Program-made: the position numbers and the translations under genes
Notes under the pieces: model-generated
What the model was told of the DNA's origin: nothing
The model's database searches: none
Seen by the model: the letters and a program-made list of their open reading frames with translations, nothing else
From: Zerene cesonia
Taxonomy: Eukaryota > Arthropoda > Insecta > Lepidoptera > Pieridae
Direction of reading: 5' to 3'
Assembly: GCF_012273895.1 (NCBI RefSeq)
Contig: NC_052127.1
Location: 372,001 to 436,000 of the forward strand
Length of the DNA: 64,000 bases
Shown here: one piece after another, positions 26,301-35,275 of the stretch
Layout of the letters: each line of letters opens with the position of its first letter
How positions within the stretch are numbered: the stretch's first letter is position 1

Positions 26301-29300
26301 TATAGGCCTTTTTATCCCGATATTCCTACGGGATACGGTCTTACGCGGGTGAAACCGCGGGGCGCAGCTAGTTATTTATAAATGAAATACTTATTCATTC
26401 GAAACATGTAAATCGCGCGTGCATATCCAAATTTAAACAAAATTTTCTGAAGTGGTTTTATTTTTAGGAATTATTACGGTTTCAGACAGACAGTCGTAAC
26501 ATCCGCCTTAGGTATTATCACTCCAAATCAATGTATGTTAAATGGTAGGAAGAAGAAACGATTGACGATCACGAGACATGGTCGTGGGATGCGCGTGCGC
26601 ACCTTGTATCACTATGCAACTGATTGAATGCATCATGAACTATAATTACTGTGCTATTGTGCAATCTAGATATTTTATAATGAGGTTGAACGATAATTTT
26701 AGACATGGAAAATGTTCTGTTATTTTTTAAAGATTGATTGGTGATGCAAATTTCTTACTTATCTGCACTTCTACTCTCTTCTATACTCTACTATACTATA
26801 ATATCCACTCTATTTGTATCGTTTTCACGCAAAAACCAGAGAACCGATTGCAAAAATTCTTTCACCTTTAGAAAGCTGAAACTACACTGAATGAAAAAGG
26901 CTTTATATGAACCACGGGCGAACAGTTAGTCAAATCGTAAAAGCACATTGTATAGTTTAAATAGTTGTAGTAAAATATTGCATACTAAAAACTTTATACT
27001 AAGACATTTTCACGAATTTTTAACGATTAGCATCTCGCAACCTTTTAACTCCGTGAAATTATTATAGTAATTGCTTCATTAACCAGTGGATATTACAGCC
27101 ATTAGCATCATATAAACGTAATAGATATTTAATTAGCATTGAGTGCAGCGGGAAATGTTCGTTTGTTTTATTTCAACATGTGCTCTTTGATGATTCTAGC
27201 CGAAATTGCTTACCTTCGATTCGTATGTTTCGGCTAAATGGGTGTCAATGTTTAGAGTAGCAATGACAGGTTTGCGTTAAAATTTTTGAAAGTTAAATTC
27301 GAGTAGGAGTCTATGGCTGCATTTAGAGTCTTGCTGACGACATGCTGACCATCGTGCTGACAGCCAAAACGTGTGAGTCTGTATGAAGCGATTTAGACTA
27401 ACGCGTAGGTATCAGCGTGTGTGCATAGGTTCATACGTTCGGCTGTCAGCGCTGACGGTCAGCGTGACTCTTAAATCACCCTTAATTTATATGTGTTTGA
27501 CTTGTTAATCTTATTGTAAATGCCATTAGTATTATATTAATATTTATATGTAATAGTAAAAAAAATTGTGGATGCCCACTTTCACGACACTTGTCGGTTT
27601 CTTTAAATACTCCGTCCCGTAGCCCACAGGAAAATAAGTATTTAAAATTCCCTTAATTTAGTATTTTATCATACTTTGTATATTACTGTTGTGATATAAC
27701 ACATTCATATGTAATAGTTAATATAACTATACTATTTAACTGTGTTTAACTGTAATTCATTTCACATCTTACAGCGTACAGTTACATAAAAAAATAAGAT
27801 AAGTTTTAAAATAATTCCAGTTTGTACAATAATATTTCTTTTATAATTTAATTTCAAGTAAATAAAAACGACTACATGTTCGAGCAAATGAAACTTTTAC
27901 ACAGCTACATCGTATTTGTTTTGTTTTTAAGCGACCTAAGCAAATAGTAAATGGCGCAGTGCTCTTGTAAACCGATAGGATCCCTGCATGGCATTCATTG
28001 ACTATCGGATCAAATATCCCTTTATAGTAAACATGTGTATTCTTTATTTGTTAAGAACGTTACACGTGTACACAAACTGAGCATGTTGTTTCAAAATTCT
28101 GGCTCGTTAATGAGGGAAAATTTGATAGAAATTGGCAGCTTCTTGTAGCTTCTGCTCGTTCGGGGGTTTTATTGAGGTTTAACTGTTGAGGGTTATTGAT
28201 GTCCGAAAAGTTATTTTACTTTGATTCACTTTGTGGGCACTGATTTAATATAGTAATTAGAAGAAAGATTGATTTAATGTTTGTTTTGGAAACCCGAGAC
28301 CTGTTGAAAATTTAACCTACTCCTTTTTTATTTATTTCTGAAGGGACTAAATAGATATATCTTCCACAAGTGACAATATTTAATACATTAGGCGGGGTAA
28401 ATTTAAATGTGTTATTCCATAAGATATTATAAATTATACTTGGAACATGGAAACAACGATAGCAGTAAACAATCGGGGTTTGCTTATTATATGCGCAGTC
28501 GGCTAAGATATTTGCCAGTACTGTATGCTCAAAGCAGTAAACAGGAACGCATAAATACATAAAACGTCACAAAATATATGTACAACACTGCCTCCTGCAT
28601 TGTCACAGGTATTAGTTTGTCTCTGTGTGCAGTTGCAATAACAATTACGTAATTGTTTGTATCAGTTCTAGAAAATGCGGTAAACATTATACTGTGTGAA
28701 AACATGTAAATCAAATATATACCTACGGTGCTGCGTGCTCAGTCCAACTACGCAATTGTTTGCAAAAGAAATTTATTCGATAGCCTTTTGACCCTTGTGT
28801 TTTTGTTTAATTTAAAACATGGAGAGATAAAGATTTGTGATTTTGTACGACAGGCTCATATTAACGGTTGTTTATCATACTTTCTATTCTATGTATGTAT
28901 ATTATATAAACCTACGAAAACTAGCTTTCACAACAAGCCTGCGTGTTGGTAGACTGTTATTAATATCTAAATTGTACTACGAGAATGATAACTAAATCTC
29001 TTCTGAGAAGATGCAAGCTATCATTATAGTGACGTAAGCCTTACTTGATTGCTATCTAAATGGTTTTAAAATAATACTTCAATTATAACAGACCAAGCCG
29101 TGACTGTTTTCATAAAAAAAGTTGAAACATGATTACACGAGGGGTTAATTTCAAGAGCTCATTGTTCATACATTTGTTCCAGGTATGCGAGAAGCTAGAA
29201 ATCGGTGCAGAAGCCGATTACTTCGGTCTTCGCGTTTGCTCGGGATCTGGGCCGGGACGATGGCTCAACCTCCGCAATCCCCTCGACCCACACCGCATCC

Positions 29301-32300
29301 CCGGAGGACGGCTCGATTTGCGCGTCAAGTTCTGGGTTCCGCCGCACCNNNNNNNNNNNNNNNNNNNNNNNNNNNNNNNNNNNNNNNNNNNNNNNNNNNN
29401 NNNNNNNNNNNNNNNNNNNNNNNNNNNNNNNNNNNNNNNNNNNNNNNNNNNNNNNNNNNNNNNNNNNNNNNNNNNNNNNNNNNNNNNNNNNNNNNNNNNN
29501 NNNNNNNNNNNNNNNNNNNNNNNNNNNNNNNNNNNNNNNNNNNNNNNNNNNNNNNNNNNNNNNNNNNNNNNNNNNNNNNNNNNNNNNNNNNNNNNNNNNN
29601 NNNNNNNNNNNNNNNNNNNNNNNNNNNNNNNNNNNNNNNNNNNNNNNNNNNNNNNNNNNNNNNNNNNNNNNNNNNNNNNNNNNNNNNNNNNNNNNNNNNN
29701 NNNNNNNNNNNNNNNNNNNNNNNNNNNNNNNNNNNNNNNNNNNNNNNNNNNNNNNNNNNNNNNNNNNNNNNNNNNNNNNNNNNNNNNNNNNNNNNNNNNN
29801 NNNNNNNNNNNNNNNNNNNNNNNNNNNNNNNNNNNNNNNNNNNNNNNNNNNNNNNNNNNNNNNNNNNNNNNNNNNNNNNNNNNNNNNNNNNNNNNNNNNN
29901 NNNNNNNNNNNNNNNNNNNNNNNNNNNNNNNNNNNNNNNNNNNNNNNNNNNNNNNNNNNNNNNNNNNNNNNNNNNNNNNNNNNNNNNNNNNNNNNNNNNN
30001 NNNNNNNNNNNNNNNNNNNNNNNNNNNNNNNNNNNNNNNNNNNNNNNNNNNNNNNNNNNNNNNNNNNNNNNNNNNNNNNNNNNNNNNNNNNNNNNNNNNN
30101 NNNNNNNNNNNNNNNNNNNNNNNNNNNNNNNNNNNNNNNNNNNNNNNNNNNNNNNNNNNNNNNNNNNNNNNNNNNNNNNNNNNNNNNNNNNNNNNNNNNN
30201 NNNNNNNNNNNNNNNNNNNNNNNNNNNNNNNNNNNNNNNNNNNNNNNNNNNNNNNNNNNNNNNNNNNNNNNNNNNNNNNNNNNNNNNNNNNNNNNNNNNN
30301 NNNNNNNNNNNNNNNNNNNNNNNNNNNNNNNNNNNNNNNNNNNNNNNNACTGTGAGATAGCCGGCATGCGGGCCTCCCAGGCGGAGTACAGGCTGCTGAA
30401 GGAGATATCGAAGCTGGAGTCGTTCGGGGAGGAGTTGTTCTTCTGCAAGCCCGTGACGGCGAGCAACAACGCGCACAACCTGTACAGCCACCTGCTGTAC
30501 CACACGCAGCAGGCGGAGGAGCCGCGGGCGCGAGACGAGCAGGAGATCGACGGCGGCGCGACGGTGGGCTGCCTCACGTCGGGACAAAGCGCCGCGGGCT
30601 GCGGTTGCCGGCTCAGCACCTGCGTGGGCGTGGGCCCGCACGGCATCGTCGTATACCGCCCGGCGTGCAATGGAGAGCAGGATATCGGAGTTGAAAAGCA
30701 GAGGTGCGTTTCTTTTTGTTTATAACTGTGTTAATAAAAGTTTAAAGGCGAAATAATCTGCTAATCCATTTACATACGTACTGTCTCGCAGACGGCCTGC
30801 ATATTAAAATAAATTAGAAATACACTTGATTAAAATACGACAAATCACCATAAAAGGCCTTGGTAACTTGACCGTGAATAAACACGCTAAAATTTCAAAA
30901 CCATAGGAAGTCTCTCATTTTAGTTTTGTAGTCATACCAACACCCATAGATAGAAGGTCGCGTGATTTGTAATTGGTTCAATATAAGTGTAAAATTTAAC
31001 CTTGAATAAATAATTATCTAAACAACAAATACATAAACTTCCCTTTCGGAAAAATCTATTTTAGTTCGCATCCACAGCTGTCAAAACAAACGCCGCCATA
31101 TTTGTACCTACGAGTTTATTATCTGTTCTCGAAAATTTCTCGATTTGCTGAGAATACCGTGTGCAAAGTCACCTTCGATGTTCTTTGTTCATTTATATAT
31201 ACAATTTTAAGTGTAATAACCTTACATAATACCTACTAAGAGTTATAACAAAAAGTAGAAGTATAATAATTAGATGTATATCTTAAAGATACATAAAAAG
31301 CATTCCACTTTATACGACTGTAACTTCGAGTCGCACTTATATAATTACAAGACGCTCGGTCCACCTCCGCCCGGATGTCAAGCTTCTTATTTTATCCCAA
31401 GGGAGCATTTAATCGGGAAAAAAAGTATCTTATCACCCAAGTCAACTCATACCCTGTCTGTATACTAAATTTCAACAAAATCCGTCGAGTAGTGTAAGCG
31501 TGATTGACGCACAAACATCCTAACAAACAAACATCAAGCAAAAAATTAGCATTTAAATAACTACGCATTTAGCAACGCTAAACAATTCTATTGTCTAAGC
31601 AATTGTATCGAATACCTATGTATAAATCTATTTTCATTTGCTCAAACACATTGTTTTTCACATAAATACGTTATCTCGTACTAAATAGATAATATATTGC
31701 ATTCGATTACCTTGTTTTCCGCTGCTTATCTATACGAGAGCCTCTACACTCGAAACAATAGCATATAAATAATAAATACGTATATATATATATATTAGCA
31801 ACGTAGATAATCACAACGGGAAATTTAAACTTGATTCTGTCTGATTTCCTATCTATCTTTCTGAAGTATTAAGAGGAAGTATTATTGAATAAAACTGTTT
31901 TGTCGTTGACTCATCCCTACAAATACATAGTATAAAGCAAAGTCGCTGTGAAACTACACAACGGATTTTGATGGGGTAGTTTTTAATAGATAGCGTGATT
32001 GGAAAGGAAAGTTTATATGTATAATAATATCTATTAAACTATTCCCAATTTTACGTGTGCGAAGCCACGGGCAAAAGCTAGGATTTCGATATATGTATAG
32101 ACATGTTAATAAATCTATGGAAGTGTTTCGAAAAGTCGTATTGTCAACTTGTCAACCAATATTTGCATGATCTCGTGGAGAAGTCGATAAAAGAGTACAT
32201 GTATTGCACGATTTATTGCCAACGTATAAGAATAAAAGGCTTAAATAAATGAGTTGACGGTTTGCGCGTTACAGTATTCCCTACACGGCGATCCACCGCG

Positions 32301-34472
32301 CGCAGCCGCTGCGGCGCATCTTCCAGCTGAGCTACGTGTCGGGCGCGGCGCACGCGGCGACGCTGCACGTCAAGATGGCGACGTCGGGCCAGGCGGCCGC
32401 GCTCTACCGCGCCGTCACCGAGAAGCACGCGTTCTACTGCTGCGAGACCGTGCGGAGTGACGTCACCGAGCAGTTCATACGCGACCTCAAGGTAATTTAG
32501 CTCTGCCAGGTTCGCTCTTCGTCCCTTCTCCCACAACTATCTCGTTTCCATAATTCCAACTATCCGTTTTTTGTTGGAAAGGATTCTAGCTTGCTTATTT
32601 TTACGACGGACGGATGGGAAACGGTTTTACACACACAAATCATGTTTTTATCTATTTTATGCATTAGTTTAATTTAAATACAAGATTTGGATTATTTTGT
32701 ATGAAATATTCAAAGATATGTATTTAATTTTGCTATCGGTACATTATTTGCATAAAACTGTGTTAAACGAAAATATAAAATACCACATTAATTATAATTA
32801 TTAGCTCGTGTGGACTTTGATCAGAGGTGTGTCGGTATTTACGCCGCATAATTTAAACAGTTGTTATTAATTTACATATTTAAAGGTTTGTTAAAATAAT
32901 GTGTACCCTACTTTGAAATAAATAATAACTCTTGAGTATAACTTATGGGTATAAATTATGATATATTTTTATACTATGGATTAAAGTCCAATTATTAAGG
33001 TCTAATTTCGACCGTCGCTGCTGACAGCCGAACTGTATAAACCTCTATGAAGCGTTTTAAAATAACGCGCAGGTATCAGCATGTGCGGCGCATAGAGGTT
33101 CATACGTTGCTTTTAGTAGCGACGGTCAGCGAAAAGCCTAAGCGATTTATTAGCCATGAGTTACGACACTATGTTCGCGAACAGTGAGCTAACAGATGAA
33201 CGATTCCTCAGGGCACAATAGCGTCAATATTCAACGACTCGACGACCCTCGGGCGTCGCTACGTGTTTGACATCCGGCGCACGTGCCGCGAGGTGCACGA
33301 CCGCGCGCGCCGCGACGCGCACGCGCGGGAGCTGCGCGAGCCGCGCCCGCCCGCGCCCCGCGCGCCCCGCGACCCGCGCCCGCCCCGCGCCCGACCCGGC
33401 GACGAGGTGAGACGCCATCTTGTTTTTGTTTTTTTATGTCATAGCGAGCAACTGAGCTGGTGGTTCGCCTGATGGTGAGCGATCACCACCGCCCATGAAC
33501 CCTTTAAAAGCATCGTCAGAGGTAAGGCCTCTGCGGATGCTTTTAAGGGGTCAGGGAAGAGATTGGCGACTGAAAAGATGGGTGAGGAATAGGAAACGGG
33601 CCTCCGGCTCCCCCCCTCACTGTACGAAACACAGTAGCATGCTACTATTTCATGCCGATCTCCTGTAGGGGTTTGGTACTTCCCCCATGGGAGATGACCC
33701 AATCCGTGCCGAAGCGTACTCGACTACCACATATATCTTTTATGTTGAATCGAACTGCACATAATGTGCAAATTTGTCGGTCTCAAATCGGTTGAGCAGT
33801 TTAGGATTTATATTAAGATTTACAGAATTATGCTTCTGACATGTGACTAATAAAACAATTCCAATTTCCAGTCGAGCCGCTCCCGCTCGCGGTCCCGCTC
33901 GGCGAGCGCGTCGGGGCTGGCGTGCCGCGCCTGCATGGACGCCGCCATCGACACGCTGTTCCTGCCCTGCCGCCACGTCGTGTGCTGCGGCCACTGCGCC
34001 ACCAGGTGGGTGCACAGCGCGCGACATCCGCCACACCACATGCAACACTTCACATACAACACACACAACATGGAATATAATAAGCAATATGCAATACACA
34101 CCATATAAAATACAACACGCGACACAATACATGCAATACACGTAAAATGGAAATACAATAAATAAGTGACACTCAACACACATCATGTAAAGCACAACAA
34201 GTTACATACAACACTCGCAACACACGCAAAATGGAATATAATTAGCAACATGTAACACACAACATGTGACATACATTTACATACAACACACATAATACAT
34301 ACAACATGTTAATATTCCTTACCACGCTTATAATAACGATCAATGGTTTTAATATAAAACTGATTATTACAGATGCGAGCGCTGTCCGCTGTGCCGCGGC
34401 GAAATAGAGAAGCTGATGCACATATTCCTGCCGGTGGAGTACCAGAAGAGCACCGGAGTGATCATAAAATGA
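8221..34472 (+). CDS. dnr1: FERM-RING E3 ubiquitin ligase, MYLIP/IDOL - Dnr1 family
   Basis: Members join a FERM domain, which binds membranes and substrate tails, to a C-terminal RING that recruits E2 enzymes. The vertebrate member MYLIP/IDOL ubiquitinates lipoprotein receptors; the Drosophila member Dnr1 restrains Dredd in Imd immune signalling. Coding exons are 8221-8304, 29183-29348 (runs into a gap), 30349-30703 (emerges from the gap), 32275-32491, 33212-33406, 33872-34005 and 34373-34472, all with GT-AG ends and compatible phases. About 417 residues are visible: FERM F1 (exons 1-2), F3 (GVGPHGIVVYR, then LYRAVTEKHAFY, then YVFDIRRTCREV), an Arg/Pro- and Arg/Ser-rich linker, and a C3HC4 RING (CRAC, CRH, CCGHC, CERCPLC). 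F2 should lie in the gap. Oddities are a ~70-residue insertion at the start of F3 and strongly GC-rich middle exons. Family identification is firm. Orthology to Dnr1 is inferred from domain order and insect origin. Confidence 0.92.
10245..10261 (+). repeat. Poly(A) run
   Basis: Simple A tract of about 16 bases, with no accompanying element recognised upstream. Confidence 0.7.
10582..10790 (+). repeat. Interspersed repeat, TCCTACTAAT...CGCAGCTAGT family
   Basis: Older, diverged copy with the family landmarks in order: TCCTACTAAT, TTTCACGC, GAACCGATTGCAATGAAATT, GCTGGACAA(C/G)TGGAATAA, TACGCGGG and GCAGCTAGT. Confidence 0.75.
12602..12773 (+). repeat. Interspersed repeat, ACCACGGGCGAAGCCGG family
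   Basis: Starts ATCTATACTAATAAAG and ends in ACCACGGGCGAAGCCGGAGCG followed by AACAGCTAGTA. The 3' half resembles 26800-26930 and part of 36160-36300. Confidence 0.55.
13018..13213 (+). repeat. tRNA-derived SINE
   Basis: The head resembles a tRNA with RNA polymerase III promoter boxes: an A box around TGGTATAGTGGT (13029-13040) and a decayed B box GGATAGATTCCC (13072-13083). The body contains CTGATCACCTACTT and CATCTGCTCCATACCCCACT, which I recognise from lepidopteran SINEs. It is not a functional tRNA gene because the arms do not close. Confidence 0.7.
14219..14400 (+). repeat. Diverged repeat ending in CACTGAGCCACAACTG
   Basis: Shares GTGCGGGTTGG, TTTATTTCTTGCACACTCG and the terminal CACTGAGCCAC string with the repeats at 40575-42020 and 61975-62145. 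The middle is rearranged or deleted. Confidence 0.5.
26173..26372 (+). repeat. Interspersed repeat, TCCTACT...CGCAGCTAGT family
   Basis: Well-preserved copy: AATATTATAAATGCGAAAGT, TTTGTTGCTCCTTCACGC, AAATTTGGTACGTAGACAG, CCCGATATTCCTACGGGATA and GCGGGGCGCAGCTAGT in order. Non-coding and about 200 bases long, so a short non-autonomous element. Confidence 0.8.
26800..26930 (+). repeat. Diverged interspersed repeat
   Basis: Contains TTTTCACGCAAAAACCAGAG, AACCGATTGCAAAAATTC and ACCACGGGCGAA, resembling 12602-12773. Confidence 0.5.
27322..27477. mobile_element. MITE-like palindromic element, copy A
   Basis: Ends form an imperfect inverted repeat: ATTTAGAGTC...GCTGAC on the left and GTCAGCGTGACTCTTAAAT on the right. 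The interior shares TATGAAGCG, TAACGCG, AGGTATCAGC and GGTTCATACG with copy B at 33008-33132. No coding capacity. Confidence 0.55.
29183..29348 (+). CDS. dnr1: dnr1 exon 2: FERM F1 (3' end lost in gap)
   Basis: The acceptor CCAG ends at 29182. The frame continues exon 1 in phase 0 as VCEKLEIGAEADYFGLRV, then WLNLRNPLDPH and LRVKFWVPPH. E-x-D-Y-F-G-L, W-L-x-L and the closing V-K-F-W-V-x-P-H are hallmarks of the FERM F1 lobe. The run of N begins at 29349. Confidence 0.92.
29349..30348. other. Assembly gap, 1000 N
   Basis: Exactly 1000 N inside the FERM coding region. It should hide the F2 lobe and at least one intron of dnr1. Long open frames through it are artefacts. Confidence 0.99.
30349..30703 (+). 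CDS. dnr1: dnr1 exon: end of F2, insertion, start of F3
   Basis: Emerges from the gap in the frame of CEIAGMRASQAEYRLLKEI. It passes LESFGEELFFCK (start of F3) and, about 70 residues later, GVGPHGIVVYR, a conserved F3 strand. The intervening stretch is Ala-, Gly- and Cys-rich and has no counterpart in the short vertebrate proteins as I know them. It ends two bases into a codon at 30703 with donor GTGCGT. Confidence 0.88.
31350..31545 (+). repeat. Degenerate interspersed repeat
   Basis: GGTCCACCTCCGCCCGG followed by TTTTATCCCAAGGGAGCATT and AAATTTCAACAAAATCCGTC are landmarks of a dispersed lepidopteran repeat. No ends are clear. Confidence 0.4.
31883..32081 (+). repeat. Interspersed repeat ending GAAGCCACGGGCAAAAGCTAG
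   Basis: Landmarks are AAAGTCGCTGTGAAACTAC, ACGGATTTTGATGG and GTGCGAAGCCACGGGCAAAA. A related copy on the minus strand lies at 59683-59880. Confidence 0.6.
32275..32491 (+). CDS. dnr1: dnr1 exon: FERM F3
   Basis: The acceptor ACAG ends at 32274; the first base completes a split Ser codon. The exon encodes IPYTAIHRAQPLRRIFQLSY and then ALYRAVTEKHAFYCCETVR and QFIRDLK, the PH-like F3 lobe that in IDOL contacts the receptor tail. The third codon position is almost entirely G or C. Donor GTAATT, phase 0. Confidence 0.93.
32492..33211 (+). other. dnr1 intron
   Basis: 720 bases. Contains the sixth TGGACTTTG site (32811-32819) and the MITE-like copy B (33008-33132). Confidence 0.85.
33008..33132. 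mobile_element. MITE-like palindromic element, copy B
   Basis: Bounded by CGACCGTCGCTG on the left and GCGACGGTCAGCG on the right, an inverted pair. ACCTCTATGAAGCG and GCATAGAGGTTCATACG form an inner inverted repeat. Interior landmarks are shared with 27322-27477. Confidence 0.55.
33212..33406 (+). CDS. dnr1: dnr1 exon: end of F3 and Arg/Pro-rich linker
   Basis: 65 codons, phase 0 at both ends. It starts GTIASIFNDSTTLGRRYVFD, the last F3 strand and helix, then TCREVHDRARRDAHA. The second half is a low-complexity run of Arg, Pro, Ala and Asp (for example EPRPPAPRAP) with extreme GC content. Confidence 0.93.
33407..33871 (+). other. dnr1 intron
   Basis: 465 bases, mostly occupied by the dispersed repeat at 33425-33728. 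Confidence 0.85.
33425..33728 (+). repeat. Interspersed repeat, GGTGAGCGATCACCACCGCCC family
   Basis: GGTTCGCCTGATGGTGAGCG, ATCACCACCGCCCATGAAC, CGGGCCTCCGGCTCCCCCC and GGAGATGACCCAATCCGTGC are landmarks of a very common lepidopteran dispersed repeat. It is confined to the intron. Confidence 0.65.
33872..34005 (+). CDS. dnr1: dnr1 exon: RS linker and first part of RING
   Basis: Starts with an Arg/Ser dipeptide run (SSRSRSRSRSASASG). The RING begins CRAC-MDAAIDTLFLPCRHVVCCGHC, giving the first six zinc ligands (Cys, Cys, Cys, His, Cys, Cys). Ends two bases into a codon, donor GTGGGT. Confidence 0.95.
34006..34372 (+). other. dnr1 last intron, C/A-rich low-complexity sequence
   Basis: 367 bases. 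From about 34020 to 34310 the plus strand is made of CA-rich words (ACATACAACAC, ACACAACATG, AAAATGGAATATAAT) and is strikingly poor in G. It looks like a decayed tandem or microsatellite repeat, with ACATACAACAC... AATGGAATATAAT recurring at about 34046 and 34204. Confidence 0.7.
34373..34472 (+). CDS. dnr1: dnr1 last exon: end of RING and C-terminus
   Basis: The acceptor ATTACAG ends at 34372. It encodes CERCPLCRGEIEKLMHIFLP, supplying the last two zinc-binding Cys and the hydrophobic C-terminal strand typical of MYLIP-type RINGs, and ends VIIK then TGA at 34470-34472. Confidence 0.96.
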
Positions 34473-34721
34473 AGCAGCGAACGCGACGACGACGATCCCT
34501 GAACGAAACGGAAATTTTCGCTCGAACCTTCGTGTGTTCCCGCCATTTTGTGCGGCGCGTGACAGCTGTCAGTGCAGCCACAGATTATAAACTGTTGTGA
34601 CGTGTGACCGTGTGACCGTCTAGTCATAGTGACTATTTTTGCATTTTTTTTACGGAATGGTTGTTTTGTCATTCCAGTATATTTAACAATATTGATTAGT
34701 GTTAAAATAAATGACAATAAA
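34473..34721 (+). other. 3' UTR of dnr1 with polyadenylation signals
   Basis: AATAAA occurs at 34706-34711 and 34716-34721, about 240 bases after the stop. The UTR holds TTCCCGCCATTTTG (from about 34538) and the perfect palindrome TGACAGCTGTCA (34560-34571), more like promoter sequence than an ordinary UTR. Confidence 0.6.
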
Positions 34722-35189
34722 ATTGCTATGAAACTGCCAATCGGGTTATCCCATTTGTGGCTCATGTCGGTACTTATTCTAATTATTTTTATTTAACCAT
34801 TATAATATGATAATGATTAAAGTACCAAGTTAAGGCTTCCTTCGTTTTAGAAGGCGTAAAAATAACTTTGTGATAAAAATAATTAATATCGACTAAAAAC
34901 TAACCAAAAAATGTTCATAAATTTATGCATTTCTCTATGTTGGTTATGTTTATATACGGTAAAAATAATGATAGAAGTTCATCAATAAGTTATAATAAGT
35001 GTAAGACCCGTGGTCTATAAGATGTATCTTGTGAAAAAAGTAAAAACATGAAAATATATTGCTGAAATGTATGCCTTGTGGTTTTATTTGTCACTTATCT
35101 GAACACTGCTAATGCCGATTTTAATATTCCAAATAAAGTGCTTGTGTTATGTTTATAGCCTATAGCACTGTGGTATCGCACACATATCC

Positions 35190-35275
35190 AATTTTGAAAG
35201 AATTTATCAAATTGGTCCAATAGTTCCTGAAACAAATTCTTCTCAAGTTTATTATTAGTATAGATAGTATACATT
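35190..35275 (+). repeat. Fragment of LINE-type tail
   Basis: TTTTGAAAGAATTTATCAAA, TTGGTCCAATAGTTCCTGA and TTAGTATAGAT match the 3' region of the copies at 5631 and 60482. Confidence 0.5.

Larger units (their letters stand above)
8305..29182 (+). other. First intron of dnr1, 20.9 kb
   Basis: GT-AG intron making up about a third of the window. Repeats lie at 10582-10790, 12602-12773, 13018-13213, 14219-14400, 26173-26372, 26800-26930 and 27322-27477. The first 7 kb hold five exact TGGACTTTG sites (8672, 9907, 11496, 11981, 15063) and TGACGTCA palindromes at 10446 and 12012, with another at 20037. I see no coding exon in it; its open frames are short and without family features. Between 14401 and 26172 I recognise no repeat or gene. 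A GC-richer stretch lies at 22990-23220. Confidence 0.8.
30704..32274 (+). other. dnr1 intron
   Basis: GT-AG intron of 1571 bases carrying repeat fragments at 31350-31545 and 31883-32081. At 31075-31097 CAGCTGTCA is followed by CGCCGCCATA. Confidence 0.8.

Noticed and set aside
29129..30725. Several open frames of 360-500 codons on both strands across the N run
   Set aside because: They stay open only because N has no stop codons. Only the dnr1 exon parts at the two edges are supported.
32213..32536. 107-codon minus-strand frame
   Set aside because: Antisense shadow of the GC-rich dnr1 F3 exon.
33740..34195. Frames of 100-151 codons on both strands around the RING exon
   Set aside because: Shadows of the GC-rich RING exon extended through the G-poor CA repeat, which lacks stops on the minus strand.
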